NCBI GenBank assembly: GCA_947095585.1
Contig: OX352763.1
Span: forward strand, 49,060,481 to 49,124,480
Length of the DNA: 64,000 nucleotides
Direction: 5' to 3'
DNA from: Nephrocerus scutellatus
Taxonomy: Eukaryota > Arthropoda > Insecta > Diptera > Pipunculidae
The position numbers were made by a program, and so were the translations under genes. Positions 11,803-24,313 of this stretch are shown here, in pieces. Within the stretch, counting starts at the first letter, position 1; every line of letters starts with the position of its first letter. The notes below the pieces were generated by a model, which saw nothing but the letters and a program-made list of their open reading frames with translations, was not told the DNA's origin and searched no databases.

Positions 11803-12616
11803 TCATATTTGTTTCGACTCATTGTCAATTTTGTTCAACAATATGTGAATAAGCCATGGGTCGCGAGTTTCTGCTTCTGGTCCTAATGAGCAAAGTCTAC
11901 GAATCACCTCGTCAGCTGTTTCTGAAATGCGACGTAGCTCCTTGGTGTTAGCTTGCACACATGGTTTCTGCTCAAAAAATGTTTGAGTTAGCGATATCAC
12001 AATGAGATTCATTTTGTTGTAGCGACTACATAATTTGTCCCATGTTTCTGCATAATTGTTATCGGTGATGGTAATATGCCGTAAAAGAGCAACAGCTTCA
12101 CCAGCTAATAGCTCTTTTTGCATTTGCAGTTTGTGTACATCACTGATATTTTGATTGCTATGAATCGTGGTTTCAAATATGTCATGGAATGATGCCCAAT
12201 ACTTATAATCACCTGAGAATTGTTCAATGTGAATTTTTGGTAGACGTACTTGTTGTGATGTATTCACGCCTTCATAAAATGTCTTTTGTTGTTCGATAAA
12301 CTGTTCTAGGGTGGTATTTAAACGATGTGCGGCATTGCCTTGTTCTCGACCTCGTTCTCGCTCGTTAATAATTTCTCTTAATAATGTACGCGCCTTGTAA
12401 TAATAGAGATCTACCTGATCGGTTATTGAAGTATACGTGGGAAATTCAAACAATTCTACTTCATGGTCATTGAATGTTCGATACCTAACCTCTTAAAATC
12501 TCGTGGTGTGTTTTAATGGCTTCGAGGTTAGTTTCTGCCGTAATCTGTTCTGCAAATGGCAGAATGTGAATTATTTGATTATGAGCCCTATCGCGCAATC
12601 GCTCTAATCTATCCAT
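11803..12616 (-). pseudogene. U3 gag
   Basis: Differs from U2 by the FHDIFE variant, which it shares with U5 and U6. The N-terminal part from ATG 12616 is out of frame. Confidence 0.87.
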
Positions 12617-12702
12617 TGTAGCGCAAATATTTCAAACAAATAAAAAGAGATAAATTTTACTTATCTGTGGTTGTGGGAAGTTCCCGGGTTTCGGCACCAA
12701 AA

Positions 12703-13251
12703 TGTTTGCTTAATTTCTTCGTGCAGATGGGATGATTAGATGAGATGCTGATGACGACTGCGAAGTGCTTCAATCGCTTGAGAAATTTCACGTGTGATGT
12801 TGTGACGTCAAGGAGTTATTCGATGTAAAAATGGTTAATCCTTCCAGTGATTGATTCAATTATTGTGGATTGAATTCACATCCATGTGTTATACGTTGTT
12901 AGACGTATAATAATAAAGTGTTCCTGCACCTCTATATGTGCAAATGTGAAGATAACTTTAATTTAACGCAAATGAAAAACTTTACACCGGTAGATTGATT
13001 TAATAAGTGTATTTTATCAAATTTAAATTTAATACCAAATGGAATTTTCAAAATTCTACAAAAAGGAGAACACGTCTATACTGCATTTAAATTTAATACA
13101 AAAACGGAGTGCACAAATTCTGCATAAATTCTCTCTGTATTGCGTGGAAAATAAAATTAAAGAGAGTGAGTTGACATTTCGATTTGATTGATTTTCAACT
13201 TTTGACAACAACAAAAACTTATGATGGTTACACAATTGGGTTTGTCAAACA
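12703..13251 (-). repeat. BEL/Pao LTR 4 (shared by U3 and U4)
   Basis: 549 bp: a 3-bp insertion (TTTTCAACTTTTGAC) separates it and LTRs 5-8 from the 546-bp LTRs 1-3. PBS at 12682-12699; purine tract of U4 at 13252-13266. Confidence 0.92.
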
Positions 13252-13276
13252 TATTACTCCCCCGCCTTAAGGAATT

Positions 13277-14316
13277 TCATTTCTTAATGATTAATCGTAC
13301 TAATTTTGTAACAGGACGTTTTATTTCGTTTCGAGATGTCTTCAGTGTTACTACCGTTGTAATGCCGTCACTTCCTGGCTGAATGGTTGTGATTCTGCCA
13401 CGCATCCACTGACTTCGATGCATATTATCTTCTCTGATCAGTACCACATCATCAATTGCAAATTCACATGTTGTCATTTTCCATTTGTTTCGTTGGGACT
13501 TCTAAGTCAGCTGGATCTTCGTTTATTTTACAGAGAGGCCTGGAGTTAAGTAGCGATTCAACTTGAATTACTAGTGTAGTCATCTCTTCAAAAGTGAGGT
13601 TGGTGTTCGCTACCCTTTTGTGGTGATACTTGAAGTATTTCACTGACGCTTCCCATAGGCCACCAAAGTGCGCTGCACGTGGAGGACTACAATTGAAGCT
13701 GATGCCTTTCTGTAATAGAAAATCAGAGATTACAAAATTGTTTGACTGGCTTATGATCTGTTGTTATAACTGCTGCAATTCTCTATTTGCACCCACGAAA
13801 TTTGACCCATTGTCACACCATATCTGTTCAGGAACACCACGTCGAGCCACGAAGCGTTTTAAAGCAGCCAAAAATGAATCTGTGTCTAAACTACCCACAA
13901 CTTCCAAGTGTACAGCTTTAAAAGCTAGGCAGACGAATACCGCAACATATGCTTTTTCCAGAGGGGAATTTTCGTTTACTATTTTTAATGTAAAAGGGAC
14001 CTTCGTAATCCAATCCAACTTTTAAAAATGGACGACTTTGAGTGAATCTTTCTGCTGGTAAGTCAGCCATTATTTGTTCAGACTTATGGAAGCGGTAACG
14101 GATACAAGTTGTACATGATTTTATGCAATGTTTAATCATAGACCGTGCTCCAATTATCCAGTATTTGTTCTGCACAATACTCAACGTTAGTGTGTTACCT
14201 GCATGCATATTGGTAATGTGAACTTGACGGACTATCAATTGACAAGCTGTATGATTTTTTGGTAATTTGACTGGGTGTATTGCCGCATATGACTGATGAT
14301 TTTCGTTATCGCCCAC
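13277..14316 (-). pseudogene. U4 integrase
   Basis: As in U5. One private difference is SMIKHC (U5-U7 have FMIKHC). The frame breaks near 13985 between FYIKNSKRKFP and ENSPLEKAYVAV. Confidence 0.86.
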
Positions 14317-14373
14317 CTACTCGCAAGACTCCATTCGAATCAACAAATGGGCTAAGTGACGAGAATGGGGTTT

Positions 14374-15192
14374 TCACAGGTAATGATTGCTTATAATCGT
14401 AAGTTCATAATTAAATGCTGATTTTTTTACATTACGAAGAAGTATTGCTACTGCTTTATTCATTTCTGGTGGCGTTATTGATTTGATTTTGTTTTGCAAT
14501 TTTGGACCGATATGAAGAAAATCATTTAGCGACGTTTGTGTGCTGGTCTTGCAAAAACCGTCAAACACAACTCGCAGCTTAGTGGTGCTGGTACTGCTTT
14601 TGAAGACAGCGTGATGTCGTAAAAAATATTTTTTATCATATGTCATATGGTCCAATGGAATATATTCATTTATAAATGCATGATAGGCGTCGAAGAAATC
14701 TGGCGTTTTGGAGAACTTTCTTTCCATTGCTAGAACACGCTGATATGCAGCTTGAAATGAACTGCCTAGTTCCAGCATTGGCTCTTTAAATGGCAGTCTC
14801 ACAATAAATTTGCCGCTCTGATCTCGTACTATCGTTTGGCTGTAATACTCTTCACATGTGTTTGCTGGCAATTCAGCTTGATACGAAACTTCCTCGATTT
14901 CCCAGAATTTCTTCAACAGTTGTTTAATATCTTCATATATTTTATAAATTGTTGGTTCGGTTTTTACATGTAACCTTATGTTGGATGGTTTACCAGTCAA
15001 TGTTCCAGCAATTAACCATCCAAATTTAGATGAGACTAGTTTTGGGAGCCCTTCCACTACGCGCTGTTCTTGATTTAGTACTTCGAAAAATATTTCAGCC
15101 CCTAGCAGGACATAGATTTTATTCGGTTTGTAAAACTCCGGGTCCGCTAAGGCTAACGTCGAAGTTACGTTGTTTAATTTAATTGGTTTAGT
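14374..15192 (-). pseudogene. U4 protease end + truncated RT remnant
   Basis: A 227-aa frame (14374-15057) plus its upstream extension. It reads HMTYDKK without the 9-bp duplication of U1-U3 and has a private LNDFLHIG. A short deletion gives the premature end IISNHYL, shared with U5-U7. Confidence 0.87.
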
Positions 15193-15453
15193 TTAGTTGG
15201 TAATAAACTTGTAATGTTTCTTATGATATAAGCCGTGATATTTAATGCATAGTGCTTGTCTATACGAGAGAAGATTGTCATATCAATTTTCCCCTTTATT
15301 TTACCAGTCGATGTACATGCTAGCCCGTGAATACATATGGAAGCTTGGCTTCGCTTTAGGGCTAGGCGTTAAGCACAGTATTCGTTGACAAACGACGTTT
15401 GCGACCCGGAATTAAGTAGTGCTCGGAATGACTGGGGTTCTCCGGTACGTGAT

Positions 15454-15819
15454 TTAACATATATGATGGAGTTGGTAGTACCATGTGTGGTGATGAATAC
15501 AGTGTATGTAGAACTTGTGCATTTGGTTGAGTATTAAACAAATATGATGGTTTAACAAGGCGAGGTTTTGATAAGGGGGTACAGGATTACCGCTATCGAC
15601 TATTGGTTTGTCAATGCAAGGTTCACTCCATGACACATGATGACTCGTCACTGCTGGATTGTATACTGATTGCGATTCAGCGTGACCAGAATGAAGTAGA
15701 GTATGGTGGCGTTTCGTGCAAATCATGCATGTGGACCTGCTGAAACATTTTGCAGTTGTGTGACCCCTCTTCAAGCAGTTTCTACATAAATCATAGTCGT
15801 TTACCAGTTTGAATCTCAA
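15454..15819 (-). pseudogene. U4 zinc-knuckle (NC) region
   Basis: Intact knuckles with the FYIHCIHH variant. The nearby sequence GTTAGGACTAGCAGTTAAAA (about 15900) is shared only with U7. Confidence 0.87.
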
Positions 15820-16049
15820 ATCTACTGATTGATTTTTAAAGACTGGACATTTGAATAATGGATGCTGCTGCTTACAAGGTAAGCAATCGAAATTGTTGTT
15901 AGGACTAGCAGTTAAAATGATTTCGCAGTAGGTTTTAAGGATTGCCTTCTAGTTGTTGCGTCGCAAATTCCCAGAGAATCACACCTTTGGTTTAAAAAAA
16001 TAATTAGATTTGCGAAGGTAGGAAAATTTGTACCGACTGAATGATTTGC

Positions 16050-16863
16050 TCATATTTGTTTCGACTCATTGTCAATTTTGTTCAACAATATGTGAATAAG
16101 CCATGGGTCGCGAGTTTCTGCTTCTGGTCCTAATGAGCAAAGTATACGAATCACCTCGTCAGCTGTTTCTGAAATGCGACGTAGCTCCTTGGTGTTAGCT
16201 TGCACACATGGTTTCTGCTCAAAAAATGTTTGAGTTAGCGATATCACAATGAGATTCATTTTGTTGTAGCGACTACATAATTTGTCCCATGTTTCTGCAT
16301 AATTGTTATCGGTGATGGTAATATGCCGTAAAAGAGCAACAGCTTCACCAGCTAATAGCTCTTTTTGCATTTGCAGTTTGTGTACATCACTGATATTTTG
16401 ATTGCTATGAATCGTGGTTTCAAATAAGTCATGGAATGATGCCCAATACTTATAATCACCTGAGAATTGTTCAATGTGAATTTTTGGTAGACGTACTTGT
16501 TGTGATGTATTCACGCCTTCATAAAATGTCTTTTGTTGTTCGATAAACTGTTCTAGGGTGGTATTTAAACGATGTGCGGCATTGCCTTGTTCTCGACCTC
16601 GTTCTCGCTCGTTAATAATTTCTCTTAATAATGTACGCGCCTTGTAATAATAGAGATCTACCTGATCGGTTATTGAAGTATACGTGGGAAATTCAAACAA
16701 TTCTACTTCATGGTCATTGAATGTTCGATACCTAACCTCTTAAAATCTCGTGGTGTGTTTTAATGGCTTCGAGGTTAGTTTCTGCCGTAATCTGTTCTGC
16801 AAATGGCAGAATGTGAATTATTTGATTATGAGCCCTATCGCGCAATCGCTCTAATCTATCCAT
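16050..16863 (-). pseudogene. U4 gag
   Basis: FHDLFE form with a private EVIRILCSL change. N-terminal ATG at 16863, frameshifted before the core. Confidence 0.87.
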
Positions 16864-16949
16864 TGTAGCGCAAATATTTCAAACAAATAAAAAGAGATAA
16901 ATTTTACTTATCTGTGGTTGTGGAAAGTTCCCGGGTTTCGGCACCAAAA

Positions 16950-17498
16950 TGTTTGCTTAATTTCTTCGTGCAGATGGGATGATTAGATGAGATGCTGATG
17001 ACGACTGCGAAGTGCTTCAATCGCTTGAGAAATTTCACGTGTGATGTTGTGACGTCAAGGAGTTATTCGATGTAAAAATGGTTAATCCTTCCAGTGATTG
17101 ATTCAATTATTGTGGATTGAATTCACATCCATGTGTTATACGTTGTTAGACGTATAATAATAAAGTGTTCCTGCACCTCTATATGTGCAAATGTGAAGAT
17201 AACTTTAATTTAACGCAAATGAAAAACTTTACACCGGTAGATTGATTTAATAAGTGTATTTTATCAAATTTAAATTTAATACCAAATGGAATTTTCAAAA
17301 TTCTACAAAAAGGAGAACACGTCTATACTGCATTTAAATTTAATACAAAAACGGAGTGCACAAATTCTGCATAAATTCTCTCTGTATTGCGTGGAAAATA
17401 AAATTAAAGAGAGTGAGTTGACATTTCGATTTGATTGATTTTCAACTTTTGACAACAACAAAAACTTATGATGGTTACACAATTGGGTTTGTCAAACA
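16950..17498 (-). repeat. BEL/Pao LTR 5 (shared by U4 and U5)
   Basis: 549 bp. PBS at 16929-16946; purine tract of U5 at 17499-17513. Confidence 0.92.
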
Positions 17499-17513
17499 TA
17501 TTACTCCCCCGCC
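17499..17513 (-). promoter_or_regulatory. Polypurine tract of U5
   Basis: On the minus strand GGCGGGGGAGTAATA lies directly before the LTR TGTTTG. This is the usual plus-strand primer position. Same tract at 1071, 5223, 9236, 13252, 21746 and 25993. Confidence 0.85.
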
Positions 17514-17523
17514 TTAAGGAATT

Positions 17524-18563
17524 TCATTTCTTAATGATTAATCGTACTAATTTTGTTACAGGACGTTTTATTTCGTTTCGAGATGTCTTCAGTGTTACTA
17601 CCGTTGTAATGCCGTCACTTCCTGGCTGAATGGTTGTGATTCTGCCACGCATCCACTGACTTCGATGCATATTATCTTCTCTGATCAGTACCACATCATC
17701 AATTGCAAATTCACATGTTGTCATTTTCCATTTGTTTCGTTGGGACTTCTAAGTCAGCTGGATCTTCGTTTATTTTACAGAGAGGCCTGGAGTTAAGTAG
17801 CGATTCAACTTGAATTACTAGTGTAGTCATCTCTTCAAAAGTGAGGTTGGTGTTCGCTACCCTTTTGTGGTAATACTTGAAGTATTTCACTGACGCTTCC
17901 CATAGGCCACCAAAGTGCGCTGCACGTGGAGGACTACAATTGAAGCTGATGCCTTTCTGTAATAAAAAATCAGAGATTACAAAATTGTTTGACTGGCTTA
18001 TGATCTGTTGTTATAACTGCTGCAATTCTCTATTTGCACCCACGAAATTTGACCCATTGTCACACCATATCTGTTCAGGAACACCGCGTCGAGCCACGAA
18101 GCGTTTTAAAGCAGCCAAAAATGAATCTGTGTCTAAACTACCCACAACTTCCAAGTGTACAGCTTTAAAAGCTAGGCAGACGAATACCGCAACATATGCT
18201 TTTTCCAGAGGGGAATTTTCGTTTACTATTTTTAATGTAAAAGGGACCTTCGTAATCCAATCCAACTTTTAAAAATGGACGACTTTGAGTGAATCTTTCT
18301 GCTGGTAAGTCAGCCATTATTTGTTCAGACTTATGGAAGCGGTAACGGATACAAGTTGTACATGATTTTATGCAATGTTTAATCATAAACCGTGCTCCAA
18401 TTATCCAGTATTTGTTCTGCACAATACTCAACGTTAGTGTGTTACCTGCATGCATATTGGTAATGTGAACTTGACGGACTATCAATTGACAAGCTGTATG
18501 ATTTTTTGGTAATTTGACTGGGTGTATTGCCGCATATGACTGATGATTTTCGTTATCGCCCAC
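17524..18563 (-). pseudogene. U5 integrase (HHCC zinc domain, DDE core, C-terminal domain)
   Basis: The 132-aa frame (18165-18563) has the zinc domain HITNMH (HX4H) ... CTTC (CX2C) and the first catalytic Asp in VGLDYEGPF. After a frameshift near 18230 the 84-aa frame (18011-18265) gives AYVAVFVCLAFKAVHLE and the second Asp in WCDNGSNFVGA. A TAA follows LQQL; beyond it, in frame, HFGGLWEASVKYFK carries the catalytic Glu and LNSRPL follows. The 66-aa frame 17524-17724 (DVVLIREDN, RPVTKLVRL) is the BEL C-terminal domain. All catalytic residues survive, but the gene is broken in at least two places. Confidence 0.88.
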
Positions 18564-18620
18564 CTACTCGCAAGACTCCATTCGAATCAACAAATGGGCT
18601 AAGTGACGAGAATGGGGTTT

Positions 18621-19439
18621 TCACAGGTAATGATTGCTTATAATCGTAAGTTCATAATTAAATGCTGATTTTTTTACATTACGAAGAAGTATTGCTACTG
18701 CTTTATTCATTTCTGGTGGCGTTATTGATTTGATTTTGTTTTGCAATTTTGGACCGATATGAAGAATATCATTTAGCGACGTTTGTGTGCTGGTCTTGCA
18801 AAAACCGTCAAACACAACTCGCAGCTTAGTGGTGCTGGTACTGCTTTTGAAGACAGCGTGATGTCGTAAAAAATATTTTTTATCATATGTCATATGGTCC
18901 AATGGAATATATTCATTTATAAATGCATGATAGGCGTCGAAGAAATCTGGCGTTTTGGAGAACTTTCTTTCCATTGCTAGAACACGCTGATATGCAGCTT
19001 GAAATGAAGTGCCTAGTTCCAGCATTGGCTCTTTAAATGGCAGTCTCACAATAAATTTGCCGCTCTGATCTCGTACTATCGTTTGGCTGTAATACTCTTC
19101 ACATGTGTTTGCTGGCAATTCAGCTTGATACGAAACTTCCTCGATTTCCCAGAATTTCTTCAACAGTTGTTTAATATCTTCATATATTTTATAAATTGTT
19201 GGTTCGGTTTTTACATGTAACCTTATGTTGGATGGTTTACCAGTCAATGTTCCAGCAATTAACCATCCAAATTTAGATGAGACTAGTTTTGGGAGCCCTT
19301 CCACTACGCGCTGTTCTTGATTTAGTACTTCGAAAAATATTTCAGCCCCTAGCAGGACATAGATTTTATTCGGTTTGTAAAACTCCGGGTCCGCTAAGGC
19401 TAACGTCGAAGTTACGTTGTTTAATTTAATTGGTTTAGT
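18621..19439 (-). pseudogene. U5 protease end + truncated RT remnant
   Basis: Reads from KPIKLNNV through VLLGAEIFFEVL and FGWLIAGTLTG into the RT N-terminus (FLRHHAVFK, LRVVFDGFCK, LNDILHIGPKLQ) and then directly ITPPEMNKAVAILLR. In complete BEL elements several hundred residues (RT palm, connection, RNase H) lie between these two blocks. The frame ends IISNHYL because of a 5-6 nt deletion, before the SPFVDSNGVLRVGG segment. Confidence 0.88.
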
Positions 19440-19700
19440 TTAGTTGGTAATAAACTTGTAATGTTTCTTATGATATAAGCCGTGATATTTAATGCATAGT
19501 GCTTGTCTATACGAGAGAAGATTGTCATATCAATTTTCCCCTTTATTTTACCAGTCGATGTACATGCTAGCCCGTGAATACATATGGAAGCTTGGCTTCG
19601 CTTTAGGGCTAGGCGTTAAGCACAGTATTCGTTGACAAACGACGTTTGCGACCCGGAATTAAGTAGTGCTCGGAATGACTGGGGTTCTCCGGTACGTGAT

Positions 19701-20066
19701 TTAACATATATGATGGAGTTGGTAGTACCATGTGTGGTGATGAATACAGTTTATGTAGAACTTGTGCATTTGGTTGAGTATTAAACAAATATGATGGTTT
19801 AACAAGGCGAGGTTTTGATAAGGGGGTACAGGATTACCGCTATCGACTATTGGTTTGTCAATGCAAGGTTCACTCCATGACACATGATGACTCGTCACTG
19901 CTGGATTGTATACTGATTGCGATTCAGCGTGACCAGAATGAAGTAGAGTATGGTGGCGTTTCGTGCAAATCATGCATGTGGACCTGCTGAAACATTTTGC
20001 AGTTGTGTGACCCCTCTTCAAGCAGTTTCTACATAAATCATAGTCGTTTACCAGTTTGAATCTCAA
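19701..20066 (-). pseudogene. U5 zinc-knuckle region and protease active-site remnant
   Basis: Knuckles CRNCLKRGHTTAKC and CMICTKRHHTLLH; the first knuckle CLACKQQHPLFKC lies just upstream in the same frame. In the next ~400 bp, in another frame, the aspartic-protease motif reads LLNSGSQTSFV, with codon AAT at 19658-19660. BEL proteases have Asp there (DSG), so the catalytic residue is missing, and a TAA follows about 13 codons later. The same two lesions are present in the other units. Confidence 0.88.
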
Positions 20067-20296
20067 ATCTACTGATTGATTTTTAAAGACTGGACATTTG
20101 AATAATGGATGCTGCTGCTTACAAGCTAAGCAATCGAAATTGTTGTAAGGACTAGCAGTAAAAATGATTTCGCAGTAGGTTTTAAGGATTGCCTTCTAGT
20201 TGTTGCGTCGCAAATTCCCAGAGAATCACACCTTTGGTTTAAAAAAATAATTAGATTTGCGAAGGTAGGAAAATTTGTACCGACTGAATGATTTGC

Positions 20297-21110
20297 TCAT
20301 ATTTGTTTCGACTCATTGTCAATTTTGTTCAACAATATGTGAATAAGCCATGGGTCGCGAGTTTCTGCTTCTGGTCCTAATGAGCAAAGTCTACGAATCA
20401 CCTCGTCAGCTGTTTCTGAAATGCGACGTAGCTCCTTGGTGTTAGCTTGCACACATGGTTTCTGCTCAAAAAATGTTTGAGTTAGCGATATCACAATGAG
20501 ATTCATTTTGTTGTAGCGACTACATAATTTGTCCCATGTTTCTGCATAATTGTTATCGGTGATGGTAATATGCCGTAAAAGAGCAACAGCTTCACCAGCT
20601 AATAGCTCTTTTTGCATTTGCAGTTTGTGTACATCACTGATATTTTGATTGCTATGAATCGTGGTTTCAAATATGTCATGGAATGATGCCCAATACTTAT
20701 AATCACCTGAGAATTGTTCAATGTGAATTTTTGGTAGACGTACTTGTTGTGATGTATTCACGCCTTCATAAAATGTCTTTTGTTGTTCGATAAACTGTTC
20801 TAGGGTGGTATTTAAACGATGTGCGGCATTGCCTTGTTCTCGACCTCGTTCTCGCTCGTTAATAATTTCTCTTAATAATGTACGCGCCTTGTAATAATAG
20901 AGATCTACCTGATCGGTTATTGAAGTATACGTGGGAAATTCAAACAATTCTACTTCATGGTCATTGAATGTTCGATACCTAACCTCTTAAAATCTCGTGG
21001 TGTGTTTTAATGGCTTCGAGGTTAGTTTCTGCCGTAATCTGTTCTGCAAATGGCAGAATGTGAATTATTTGATTATGAGCCCTATCACGCAATCGCTCTA
21101 ATCTATCCAT
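20297..21110 (-). pseudogene. U5 gag
   Basis: Pao-type gag, which would form the particle around the element RNA. N-terminus MDRLERLRDRAHNQIIHILPF starts at ATG 21110 and runs to a stop near 20985. The main 216-aa frame then covers YYYKARTLLREIINERERGRE, the SGDYKYWASFHDIFE core, LLAGEAVALLRHIT and WDKLCSRYNK. It ends NESKQI TGA, with ANHSVGTNFPTF continuing in frame beyond. So one frameshift and one stop break an otherwise recognisable protein. Confidence 0.88.
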
Positions 21111-21175
21111 TGTAGCGCAAATATTTCAAACAAATAAAAAGAGATAAATTTTACTTATCTGTGGTTGTGGGAAGT

Positions 21176-21193
21176 TCCCGGGTTTCGGCACCA
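21176..21193 (-). promoter_or_regulatory. tRNA primer-binding site (tRNA-Phe type) of U5
   Basis: The minus strand reads TGGTGCCGAAACCCGGGA three bases after the LTR end CAAACA. Its complement TCCCGGGTTTCGGCACCA is the 3' end expected for an insect tRNA-Phe (acceptor GCCGAAA/TTTCGGC plus CCA), from my memory of that tRNA. It is unchanged in all seven units: 4656-4673, 8669-8686, 12682-12699, 16929-16946, 21176-21193, 25423-25440 and 30972-30989. Confidence 0.88.
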
Positions 21194-21196
21194 AAA

Positions 21197-21745
21197 TGTT
21201 TGCTTAATTTCTTCGTGCAGATGGGATGATTAGATGAGATGCTGATGACGACTGCGAAGTGCTTCAATCGCTTGAGAAATTTCACGTGTGATGTTGTGAC
21301 GTCAAGGAGTTATTCGATGTAAAAATGGTTAATCCTTCCAGTGATTGATTCAATTATTGTGGATTGAATTCACATCCATGTGTTATACGTTGTTAGACGT
21401 ATAATAATAAAGTGTTCCTGCACCTCTATATGTGCAAATGTGAAGATAACTTTAATTTAACGCAAATGAAAAACTTTACACCGGTAGATTGATTTAATAA
21501 GTGTATTTTATCAAATTTAAATTTAATACCAAATGGAATTTTCAAAATTCTACAAAAAGGAGAACACGTCTATACTGCATTTAAATTTAATACAAAAACG
21601 GAGTGCACAAATTCTGCATAAATTCTCTCTGTATTGCGTGGAAAATAAAATTAAAGAGAGTGAGTTGACATTTCGATTTGATTGATTTTCAACTTTTGAC
21701 AACAACAAAAACTTATGATGGTTACACAATTGGGTTTGTCAAACA
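21197..21745 (-). repeat. BEL/Pao LTR 6 (shared by U5 and U6)
   Basis: 549 bp, TG..CA ends, purine tract of U6 at 21746-21760. Confidence 0.92.
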
Positions 21746-21770
21746 TATTACTCCCCCGCCTTAAGGAATT

Positions 21771-22810
21771 TCATTTCTTAATGATTAATCGTACTAATTT
21801 TGTAACAGGACGTTTTATTTCGTTTCGAGATGTCTTCAGTGTTACTACCGTTGTAATGCCGTCACTTCCTGGCTGAATGGTTGTGATTCTGCCACGCATC
21901 CACTGACTTCGATGCATATTATCTTCTCTGATCAGTACCACATCATCAATTGCAAATTCACATGTTGTCATTTTCCATTTGTTTCGTTGGGACTTCTAAG
22001 TCAGCTGGATCTTCGTTTATTTTACAGAGAGGCCTGGAGTTAAGTAGCGATTCAACTTGAATTACTAGTGTAGTCATCTCTTCAAAAGTGAGGTTGGTGT
22101 TCGCTACCCTTTTGTGGTGATACTTGAAGTATTTCACTGACGCTTCCCATAGGCCACCAAAGTGCGCTGCACGTGGAGGACTACAATTGAAGCTGATGCC
22201 TTTCTGTAATAGAAAATCAGAGATTACAAAATTGTTTGACTGGCTTATGATCTGTTGTTATAACTGCTGCAATTCTCTATTTGCACCCACGAAATTTGAC
22301 CCATTGTCACACCATATCTGTTCAGGAACACCACGTCGAGCCACGAAGCGTTTTAAAGCAGCCAAAAATGAATCTGTGTCTAAACTACCCACAACTTCCA
22401 AGTGTACAGCTTTAAAAGCTAGGCAGACGAATACCGCAACATATGCTTTTTCCAGAGGGGAATTTTCGTTTACTATTTTTAATGTAAAAGGGACCTTCGT
22501 AATCCAATCCAACTTTTAAAAATGGACGACTTTGAGTGAATCTTTCTGCTGGTAAGTCAGCCATTATTTGTTCAGACTTATGGAAGCGGTAACGGATACA
22601 AGTTGTACATGATTTTATGCAATGTTTAATCATAAACCGTGCTCCAATTATCCAGTATTTGTTCTGCACAATACTCAACGTTAGTGTGTTACCTGCATGC
22701 ATATTGGTAATGTGAACTTGACGGACTATCAATTGACAAGCTGTATGATTTTTTGGTAATTTGACTGGGTGTATTGCCGCATATGACTGATGATTTTCGT
22801 TATCGCCCAC
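21771..22810 (-). pseudogene. U6 integrase
   Basis: Same structure and lesions as U5: zinc domain and first Asp at 22412-22810, second Asp at 22258-22512, C-terminal domain at 21771-21971. Confidence 0.86.
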
Positions 22811-22867
22811 CTACTCGCAAGACTCCATTCGAATCAACAAATGGGCTAAGTGACGAGAATGGGGTTT

Positions 22868-23686
22868 TCACAGGTAATGATTGCTTATAATCGTAAGTTC
22901 ATAATTAAATGCTGATTTTTTTACATTACGAAGAAGTATTGCTACTGCTTTATTCATTTCTGGTGGCGTTATTGATTTGATTTTGTTTTGCAATTTTGGA
23001 CCGATATGAAGAATATCATTTAGCGACGTTTGTGTGCTGGTCTTGCAAAAACCGTCAAACACAACTCGCAGCTTAGTGGTGCTGGTACTGCTTTTGAAGA
23101 CAGCGTGATGTCGTAAAAAATATTTTTTATCATATGTCATATGGTCCAATGGAATATATTCATTTATAAATGCATGATAGGCGTCGAAGAAATCTGGCGT
23201 TTTGGAGAACTTTCTTTCCATTGCTAGAACACGCTGATATGCAGCTTGAAATGAACTGCCTAGTTCCAGCATTGGCTCTTTAAATGGCAGTCTCACAATA
23301 AATTTGCCGCTCTGATCTCGTACTATCGTTTGGCTGTAATACTCTTCACATGTGTTTGCTGGCAATTCAGCTTGATACGAAACTTCCTCGATTTCCCAGA
23401 ATTTCTTCAACAGTTGTTTAATATCTTCATATATTTTATAAATTGTTGGTTCGGTTTTTACATGTAACCTTATGTTGGATGGTTTACCAGTCAATGTTCC
23501 AGCAATTAACCATCCAAATTTAGATGAGACTAGTTTTGGGAGCCCTTCCACTACGCGCTGTTCTTGATTTAGTACTTCGAAAAATATTTCAGCCCCTAGC
23601 AGGACATAGATTTTATTCGGTTTGTAAAACTCCGGGTCCGCTAAGGCTAACGTCGAAGTTACGTTGTTTAATTTAATTGGTTTAGT
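22868..23686 (-). pseudogene. U6 protease end + truncated RT remnant
   Basis: Differs from U5 by ELGSSFQ in place of ELGTSFQ. Same RT-core deletion and premature end. Confidence 0.87.
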
Positions 23687-23947
23687 TTAGTTGGTAATAA
23701 ACTTGTAATGTTTCTTATGATATAAGCCGTGATATTTAATGCATAGTGCTTGTCTATACGAGAGAAGATTGTCATATCAATTTTCCCCTTTATTTTACCA
23801 GTCGATGTACATGCTAGCCCGTGAATACATATGGAAGCTTGGCTTCGCTTTAGGGCTAGGCGTTAAGCACAGTATTCGTTGACAAACGACGTTTGCGACC
23901 CGGAATTAAGTAGTGCTCGGAATGACTGGGGTTCTCCGGTACGTGAT

Positions 23948-24313
23948 TTAACATATATGATGGAGTTGGTAGTACCATGTGTGGTGATGAATACAGTGTA
24001 TGTAGAACTTGTGCATTTGGTTGAGTATTAAACAAATATGATGGTTTAACAAGGCGAGGTTTTGATAAGGGGGTACAGGATTACCGCTATCGACTATTGG
24101 TTTGTCAATGCAAGGTTCACTCCATGACACATGATGACTCGTCACTGCTGGATTGTATACTGATTGCGATTCAGCGTGACCAGAATGAAGTAGAGTATGG
24201 TGGCGTTTCGTGCAAATCATGCATGTGGACCTGCTGAAACATTTTGCAGTTGTGTGACCCCTCTTCAAGCAGTTTCTACATAAATCATAGTCGTTTACCA
24301 GTTTGAATCTCAA
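23948..24313 (-). pseudogene. U6 zinc-knuckle (NC) region
   Basis: FYIHCIHH variant, as in U1 and U4, but next to the gag I variant. Confidence 0.87.

Larger units (their letters stand above)
9236..12702 (-). mobile_element. BEL/Pao non-autonomous element U3, internal region
   Basis: 3467 bp, nearly identical to U2 including the 240-bp integrase deletion. It is bounded by a 546-bp LTR on the left and a 549-bp LTR on the right, so it sits at the change from the U1-U3 type to the U4-U7 type. Confidence 0.92.
13252..16949 (-). mobile_element. BEL/Pao non-autonomous element U4, internal region
   Basis: 3698 bp, the fuller form shared by U4-U7. Its integrase has no large deletion. It repeats with a 4247-bp period to U5 and U6. 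Confidence 0.93.
17499..21196 (-). mobile_element. BEL/Pao non-autonomous element U5, internal region (reference unit)
   Basis: 3698 bp; the best unit in which to read the element. Minus-strand order is PBS 21176-21193, gag, three zinc knuckles, protease remnant, RT N-terminus fused to pre-integrase, integrase with HHCC and DDE motifs, DUF5641-like C-terminus, purine tract 17499-17513. It lacks the RT palm (YxDD), thumb and RNase H. It cannot replicate by itself and would need proteins from a complete relative. Confidence 0.93.

Noticed and set aside
13630..14025. 131-aa plus-strand open frame repeated in U4-U6 (and shorter forms in U1-U3)
   Set aside because: It lies antisense to BEL integrase over its whole length and has no domain; its persistence follows from the tandem repetition.
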